From Bordetella parapertussis (GTDB lineage Bacteria; Pseudomonadota; Gammaproteobacteria; Burkholderiales; SG8-39), in assembly GCA_945897475.1 (NCBI GenBank), contig CAMDFL010000009.1:1-48750 (forward strand): 48,750 bases of DNA, given 5' to 3'. Below are positions 44,236-48,750 of this stretch, in pieces. The notes under the pieces were generated by a model. That model was not told where the DNA came from. It ran no database searches and saw nothing but the letters and a program-made list of their open reading frames with translations. The position numbers and the translations under genes were made by a program. Position 1 is the stretch's first letter; each line of letters starts with the position of its first letter.

Positions 44236-45201
44236 GTGCCCAGCAAAGAAACCAACCCGGACGTCGAATTGAGCGCGGTGATTATCGGTATCGCCGCCGA
44301 CGAACCGCAGGTCCTGGTGGTTCACCCCGAGAGCGGCAAGCTGGAGGGCCTGCCCTCCGGGCCGCTCGAATCCGCGCATCGCACACTCGGGGCGGGGCTG
44401 CGCTCGTGGGTAGAGCGCCAGACAGGACAACTGCTTGGCTATGTCGAACAGTTATATACCTTTGGCGATCGCAATCGCACCCGCGGGGGCCGCACCTTGT
44501 CGATCGGCTATCTCACCCTGGTGCGTGAATTAAAGCCGGCTCGCTATGCCGGGGCCGCCTGGCGCAGTGCCTATCGCTATTTCCCCTGGGAAGATTGGCG
44601 CGCGGGCCGTCCGCTCGTTTTAACTCAAATCGACTCGCAGTTGCGCCGCTGGGTCGCCGATGGATCCACGGCCGCGGAACGCCGTCTGCGCGAAGAGCGC
44701 GGGCGCGCGAGCTTTGCCTCAGGTGGGCGCCCCTGGAACGAAGAACGCGTACTGGAGCGCTATGAACTCTTGTATGAAATTGGCCTCGTTGCCGAAGCAC
44801 ATCGCGATCACGTACCCACCTGGGCCAGCCAGAGCGATGCCTTAGCCGATGGGGTCGGCATGTTCGCCGATCACCGCCGAGTGCTCGCCACGGCGCTGGC
44901 GCGCTTGCGCGGCAAGATCAAGTACCGGCCTGTAGCCTTCGAGCTGATGCCGCCAACCTTCACCTTTCTGCAATTGCAGCGCGCGGTGGAGGCGCTGGCG
45001 GGATTGCAACTGCATAAACCCAATTTTCGCCGTTTGGTGGAAAGCCAGCGACTGGTGGAGGAGACCGGGCAACTGGCGCCCGAAACCGCCGGCCGGCCCG
45101 CGCGCCTGTTGCGCTACCGGCGCGAAGTCCTGCCCGAGATGCCCGCGCCGCTGGCGCGGCTGCCCCTGAGCGGCAGCAGGGGGCGAGCCAAAAACCCTTA
45201 G
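44236..45201 (+). CDS. NrtR-like Nudix transcriptional regulator
   Basis: A 321-residue protein with an N-terminal Nudix-like domain (about 1-160) and a C-terminal winged-helix-like region (about 210-310: KYRPVAFELMPPTFTFLQLQ, RAVEALAGLQLHKPNFRRLV). This is the layout of NrtR, the ADP-ribose-responsive regulator of NAD synthesis in many bacteria. The Nudix box is degenerate (LRSWVERQTGQL in place of RExxEExG), so hydrolase activity is unlikely. The start is GTG 44236. It is larger than typical NrtR (about 220-240), with extra residues in the middle (AAERRLREERGRASF). nadA and nadC follow on the same strand with operator-like repeats between, supporting the role. Confidence 0.75.
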   Translation: MPSKETNPDVELSAVIIGIAADEPQVLVVHPESGKLEGLPSGPLESAHRTLGAGLRSWVERQTGQLLGYVEQLYTFGDRNRTRGGRTLSIGYLTLVRELKPARYAGAAWRSAYRYFPWEDWRAGRPLVLTQIDSQLRRWVADGSTAAERRLREERGRASFASGGRPWNEERVLERYELLYEIGLVAEAHRDHVPTWASQSDALADGVGMFADHRRVLATALARLRGKIKYRPVAFELMPPTFTFLQLQRAVEALAGLQLHKPNFRRLVESQRLVEETGQLAPETAGRPARLLRYRREVLPEMPAPLARLPLSGSRGRAKNP

Positions 45202-45246
45202 GTAAGTGCCATTCGGGGCGTGCCCCCTTTTTCACTCCACACTTAA

Positions 45247-45336
45247 TACTCACAATAAGAATTAGTCAGCTATACTTCGCCCCTCCTCAGCCACGACGCT
45301 GAGTTTTTTGTCCCCTATTAATTCTTAATGTGAGAA
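45247..45336. promoter_or_regulatory. Inverted pair of 20-base operator-like elements before nadA
   Basis: TACTCACAATAAGAATTAGT (45247-45266, plus strand) and TTCTCACATTAAGAATTAAT (minus strand, 45336-45317) agree at 17 of 20 positions and face each other across 50 bases. The second contains the dyad TTCT-N7-AGAA. They sit between the NrtR-like gene and nadA on either side of a terminator hairpin. This suggests binding of a dimeric regulator, most simply the upstream Nudix protein, possibly with DNA looping. The promoter itself was not resolved. Confidence 0.55.
45287..45309 (+). terminator. Intrinsic terminator between nrtR-like gene and nadA
   Basis: TCAGC-CACGAC-GCTGA followed by G and six T (45304-45309). 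It lies 86 bases after the regulator stop and 41 bases before nadA, between the two operator-like elements. The short five-base stem makes it moderate in strength; partial readthrough or attenuation is possible. Confidence 0.65.
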
Positions 45337-45349
45337 TAAGAGGCGTTGC

Positions 45350-46360
45350 ATGCAAACCGCTGAAAATGTATTCGCCGGGATCGATCCGGCCGTCGCCCGC
45401 CGGACGGCGCACATCTACGAGAGCATGCGGCGTGTGGTGCCTGCGTTCAAATGGCCGCGCTACGCGGTGGATATCGATGCGATCCTGCGTCTGAAACGCG
45501 AACGCGATGCCGTCATCCTCGCTCACAACTACCAGACCCCGGAAATCTTCCATGGGGTGGCGGATATCGTCGGTGATTCGCTCGCCCTCGCCCGCGAGGC
45601 CATGAACAGCCGCGCCAAGGTGATTGTGCTGTGCGGCGTTCACTTCATGGCGGAAACCGCCAAGCTTTTGAATCCAGAGCGCATCGTACTGATCCCCGAC
45701 CCGGAAGCCGGATGTTCTCTGGCCGAGTCGATCACCGGCGCGGACGTGCGCCGCTTGCGCCTTTTGCACCCCGGCGTCCCCGTGGTCACCTATGTCAATA
45801 CCAGCGCGGATGTGAAGGCGGAGAGCGATATCTGCTGTACTTCGGCCAACGCGCAGAAAGTGGTGGAGAGCCTTGGCGTGCCGGAAGTCATATTCATTCC
45901 CGACGAGTACCTGGCGCAGAACATCGCAGCTCTGACCGGTGTGCGTATCATCACTTGGAAGGGTCGCTGCGAGGTGCATGAAAAATTCACCGCAAACGAT
46001 GTCGAGCAATTGCGCGAGAGCCACCCTGGCATCACTGTGCTCGCGCATCCGGAGTGTTCGCCAGCGGTGATCGCAACCGCGGATTTTTCCGGATCGACCG
46101 CGGCAATGATCGATTACGTTGAGAAGAATCGACCCAAGCGCGTCATGATGGTCACCGAATGCTCGATGGCCGACAACGTCTCGGCGCAGTATCCCGATCT
46201 CGAGTTCGTTCAGCCTTGCAATTTCTGCCCGCACATGAATCGCATCACCCTGCCGAAAATTCGCCATGCGCTGGAGACTATGACGCATGAAGTGATCATC
46301 GACCCGGCGATCGCCGAACGCGCGCGCCTGCCCATAGAGAGAATGCTCGCGCTGCGTTAA
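45350..46360 (+). CDS. nadA: Quinolinate synthase A
   Basis: A 336-residue [4Fe-4S] enzyme that condenses iminoaspartate with dihydroxyacetone phosphate to quinolinate, the first ring-forming step of NAD synthesis. Iron-sulfur cysteines lie in the conserved motifs [13 protein letters not shown] (C95), VLAHPECSP and [11 protein letters not shown]. Substrate motifs [20 protein letters not shown] and [19 protein letters not shown] are also present. The ATG at 45350 follows AAGAGG. nadC follows after 63 bases. nadB (L-aspartate oxidase) or aspartate dehydrogenase is not in the window. Confidence 0.97.
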   Translation: MQTAENVFAGIDPAVARRTAHIYESMRRVVPAFKWPRYAVDIDAILRLKRERDAVILAHNYQTPEIFHGVADIVGDSLALAREAMNSRAKVIVLCGVHFMAETAKLLNPERIVLIPDPEAGCSLAESITGADVRRLRLLHPGVPVVTYVNTSADVKAESDICCTSANAQKVVESLGVPEVIFIPDEYLAQNIAALTGVRIITWKGRCEVHEKFTANDVEQLRESHPGITVLAHPECSPAVIATADFSGSTAAMIDYVEKNRPKRVMMVTECSMADNVSAQYPDLEFVQPCNFCPHMNRITLPKIRHALETMTHEVIIDPAIAERARLPIERMLALR

Positions 46361-46423
46361 GTCGCATCGCGTGGCCCGCATGGCGCCGAACCCCGGTTCA
46401 TGCCCCCGGTTGAAAGGAAACCC

Positions 46424-47272
46424 ATGGCTTTGCCCGCACCCCTGCTGCCGCTACTGATCGAACCCATAGTCCGGGAGGCGCTTCGCGAGGACCTGGGTCG
46501 CGCAGGTGACATCACCACCGATGCCATCGTCTCATCCGATTCAATCATTGAAGGCGTGATCGCGGCGCGCAAAAACGGCGTGGTGGCCGGCACCGGCGCC
46601 GCGGTATTGGCGTTTCATCTGCTCGATCCAAGAGTCATGGTGACGGTGGAGAAGCCCGATGGCTCGCCGATCAAACGCGGCGAGGTCATCATTCGCCTGA
46701 AAGGCCCTGCGCGGGCGATTCTCGCCGGCGAGCGGGTCGCGCTCAATTTCATCGGCCAGCTCTCCGGGGTGGCCAGCGCAACCGCGGCCCTGGTCGAGGC
46801 GGCGCGACCGCATAAGGCGAGCATCGTCTGTACCCGCAAGACCACCCCAGGCCTGCGGATACTCGAGAAGCACGCCATCCGTGCAGGCGGCGGCAGCAAT
46901 CACCGCTTCGGACTGGACGACGCGGTTCTCATCAAGGACAACCACGTGGCGGTCGCAGGCGGGGTGCGCCAGGCAATCGAGCGCGTACGCGCTTCGGTTG
47001 GGCACCTGGTGAAAATTGAAGTGGAAGTGGACTCACTGGCGCAGCTCGACGAAGCCCTGGCCACCGGCGCCGACGCGGTGCTGCTCGATAACATGACGGT
47101 CGCGCAGATGGCCGACGCGGTCGTCCGCGTCGCCGGGCGCATGCTCACCGAGGCCTCGGGCGGGATCACCGTGGAGACGGTGAATGCCATTGCCGCTACC
47201 GGCGTGGATCTGATTTCCTCTGGATGGCTCACCCACAGCGCGCCCGCGCTCGATGTGGGGCTCGACCTTTAG
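46424..47272 (+). CDS. nadC: Nicotinate-nucleotide pyrophosphorylase (carboxylating)
   Basis: A 282-residue enzyme converting quinolinate and PRPP to nicotinate mononucleotide. Conserved segments include REALREDLGRAGDITTDAIV, CTRKTTPGLRILEKHAIRAG, GGSNHRFGLDDAVLIKDNHV and KIEVEVDSLAQLDEAL; the C-terminal barrel ends TEASGGITVETVNAIAATGV. The start is ATG 46424 with GAAAGGAAACCC upstream; an in-frame ATG at 46400 lacks a ribosome site. It forms an operon with nadA. A hairpin 13 bases after the stop separates it from the convergent kinase gene. Confidence 0.97.
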   Translation: MALPAPLLPLLIEPIVREALREDLGRAGDITTDAIVSSDSIIEGVIAARKNGVVAGTGAAVLAFHLLDPRVMVTVEKPDGSPIKRGEVIIRLKGPARAILAGERVALNFIGQLSGVASATAALVEAARPHKASIVCTRKTTPGLRILEKHAIRAGGGSNHRFGLDDAVLIKDNHVAVAGGVRQAIERVRASVGHLVKIEVEVDSLAQLDEALATGADAVLLDNMTVAQMADAVVRVAGRMLTEASGGITVETVNAIAATGVDLISSGWLTHSAPALDVGLDL

Positions 47273-47285
47273 TTGGCGATGCTTT

Positions 47286-47305
47286 TGCGCCAAGCACTTG
47301 GCGCA
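47286..47305. terminator. Hairpin between convergent nadC and histidine kinase genes
   Basis: TGCGCCAAG-CA-CTTGGCGCA, perfect arms of nine bases (effective loop of four). It lies between two convergent genes and is flanked by CTTT on the left and CGTTTG on the right, with no long T tract. It could serve as a bidirectional or factor-assisted terminator. Confidence 0.55.
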
Positions 47306-47327
47306 GCGTTTGTCAGGCCACCGCAGC

Positions 47328-48750
47328 TTAGACCGAAGATGTTTGCCCGGCAGTGCTCGCAAGCAAGGCGCTGCCCTTCTGCGAAGGCGAACCGCCGTCC
47401 TGCTGTAGCGCTGCGTGTTGCCACACCGGCCACCAAAGTGTGACGCTGGTGCTGCCGCCGAAGGTGCTGGAGACTGCCATCGATCCACCCAGCATTTCGA
47501 TGGTTTCCTTGGCGATGCTCAGACTCAGGCCGGAGCCGGGGATGGCGCCGCTGGTATCGGCGCGGTAGAAGCGTTCGCCTATGTGGGCAAGCTGCCCCTG
47601 GGTCATGCCGATGCCCTGGTCGGTGATGATGATCCCCACGAAGCTGCTTTCGCCCTTATTCTGCACCTGGTAGCCGATACTGATGCCGCCTCCCTTGGGG
47701 GAAAACTTCACCGCGTTGGCAAGCACCTTGCTCACTATCTGGCGCAGTTTCCTCACATCGGCCCGCACCAGCGGCAACAAGTCCGGGACTTCGACGACGA
47801 GCGGCCAAAGCCCGGCATCGATCTTCATTGCCGCGACCACTTCGTCAAGGATCGCAGGCAGATCCACTGCTTCAATCTGCAAGTCCAGGCCACGACGCTC
47901 GTCGATACGCGCCAAGTCGAGCAATTCGTCGAGGATGACAATCAACCATTCGGTCTCGCGGTAGATGCTGGCTAGCATGTCATTGCGCGTCTCCAGGTCG
48001 AACTCCCGGTCCATCAGGAGTTCGGCAAAGCCGTAGATGCATGCCATCGGGGTGCGCAACTCATGGGCGGCATGGGCGACGAACTGGGTTTTCACGCTAT
48101 CGACTTCCGCTTCGCGGGTGATGTCACGAAAATAAGCGAATCGCTCCTCGCCAGCGCCCTTGGTGACAATGCCCGCTATCTGCAGCACACGCTTGCTGGG
48201 CCGGGCCAGTTCCAGCTTCTGCTTGCCAGATGCGTCCGCGACGAACAGCGCCTCGATCGAGGTATAGCCTTCTGGATCGACGGCGCACTGGCGCAGCCGC
48301 TGATCCAGGCTGGCAATCGAAGCCCCGTGGACTTCCTCTAATGCAATGCCGCTCATACGGCAAAACTCCGGGTTGACAAAACTGACCCTGCCCTCAGCGC
48401 CGAATACAACAAACCCGTCGGGACTTAGATCAAAGAGTGTATTAACCAGGACGTTACGCTGCTGCAACTCTATCTCTTTCGCCTTCAGTTCCCTGCTTTG
48501 CCGGCTCAGCAGGCGATTGACGCTGACACTTTGTCCACTGGTGAGCAGCAACAATAGCTGCAGCATCGCCGCCAACAACAGCCCCAGCACAGCGACGCCC
48601 GAGGCGATCCACGCTCGGCTCTCCGACGCATAGGCTGCGGTCGGATACACGGCAAGTTCCCAGGTGCGATCGGCGATCGACAGGGTCATCAGCGACGCCT
48701 GCTCCTTGGTTCGCGGCTCATCCTGGGAGCGCAGCACCAGGGTGGGCTGC
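47328..48750 (-). CDS. Membrane sensor histidine kinase, 5' end beyond the window
   Basis: At least 473 residues; the frame runs off the right edge. The visible N-terminus (RSQDEPRTKEQASLMTLSIA, then DRTWELAVYPTAAYA) looks like the end of a periplasmic CHASE-type sensor domain. It is followed by a membrane segment (IASGVAVLGLLLAAMLQLLL), a coiled coil, a PAS domain (NTLFDLSPDGFVVFGAEG), the H box AHAAHELRTP and the ATPase boxes (KVLANAVKFSP, DQGIGM, SGLSLS). In the last box the usual GxGLGL is GSGLSLS. The kinase core is close to that of the kinase at 36.2-38.1 kb. No regulator gene is visible at this side. Confidence 0.9.
   Translation of the reverse strand, partial: QPTLVLRSQDEPRTKEQASLMTLSIADRTWELAVYPTAAYASESRAWIASGVAVLGLLLAAMLQLLLLLTSGQSVSVNRLLSRQSRELKAKEIELQQRNVLVNTLFDLSPDGFVVFGAEGRVSFVNPEFCRMSGIALEEVHGASIASLDQRLRQCAVDPEGYTSIEALFVADASGKQKLELARPSKRVLQIAGIVTKGAGEERFAYFRDITREAEVDSVKTQFVAHAAHELRTPMACIYGFAELLMDREFDLETRNDMLASIYRETEWLIVILDELLDLARIDERRGLDLQIEAVDLPAILDEVVAAMKIDAGLWPLVVEVPDLLPLVRADVRKLRQIVSKVLANAVKFSPKGGGISIGYQVQNKGESSFVGIIITDQGIGMTQGQLAHIGERFYRADTSGAIPGSGLSLSIAKETIEMLGGSMAVSSTFGGSTSVTLWWPVWQHAALQQDGGSPSQKGSALLASTAGQTSSV

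Noticed and set aside
45308-45339. Sigma-70 promoter for nadA (TTGTCC with a -10-like box)
   Set aside because: The -35 overlaps the terminator T tract and no convincing -10 hexamer fits at 16-18 bases.
45287-46381. 364-codon minus frame covering nadA
   Set aside because: Shadow of nadA, which is unmistakable on the plus strand.

Overview
The window looks like a chromosomal segment of a GC-rich betaproteobacterium of the Burkholderiales type. The evidence is an expansion of Bug (Bordetella uptake gene / TctC) solute-binding proteins: nine full-length genes and two fragments in under 49 kb. Rieske oxygenases, CoA-dependent acid catabolism genes and a nadA-nadC pair next to a NrtR-like Nudix protein fit the same picture. 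Identifications come from reading the sequence; no database search was run.

Layout. 0.1-5.5 kb (minus strand): a catabolic cluster of Bug protein, Rieske oxygenase alpha subunit, an unrecognised 125-residue protein, a VanA-like Rieske oxygenase, a Doc/Fic toxin remnant and a second Bug protein. 6-8 kb: a TPR/SPINDLY-type glycosyltransferase whose 5' end is repeated downstream as a 24-codon stub. 8.1-13.9 kb: a double VOC-domain dioxygenase-like protein and an enoyl-CoA hydratase (minus), divergent from a class III CoA-transferase, an acyl-CoA dehydrogenase and a Bug protein (plus). 14-19.4 kb: amidase, catalase-peroxidase KatG, a class I methyltransferase and tRNA-Arg(TCG). 19.7-24.9 kb (plus): an AhpD/CMD-like gene with an in-frame TGA, three consecutive Bug genes and an MFS exporter. 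25-33 kb: a malate/lactate dehydrogenase-family enzyme and an alpha/beta hydrolase, three more Bug genes, a Uma2 nuclease-fold protein, a MetE/UROD-like protein and a Bug fragment. 33-39.5 kb: an exported methyltransferase, then (minus) response regulator, PhnD-like binding protein, histidine kinase and a TctA-TctB fusion permease. 39.8-42.9 kb: a TPP-dependent enzyme, an M50 protease and an antitoxin with a truncated PIN toxin. 43-48.7 kb: a variant Bug protein, NrtR-like regulator, nadA, nadC and the edge of a second histidine kinase.

The most notable signal is at 19765-20379. The gene has the redox motif C-A-Y-(TGA)-Q-A-H, with TGA exactly where the family has its second cysteine. The frame continues through 116 further codons to a stop that overlaps the next gene, and a hairpin with a GGUCU apical loop starts 9 bases after the TGA. 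This is a candidate selenoprotein; a nonsense mutation is the competing explanation.

The intergenic spaces hold many relics: Doc toxin, CDGSH protein, asparaginase, enolase-superfamily protein, two Bug fragments, PIN toxin and a glycosyltransferase stub. There are also several short repeat families. This points to active gene turnover without any recognisable intact transposase in the window.
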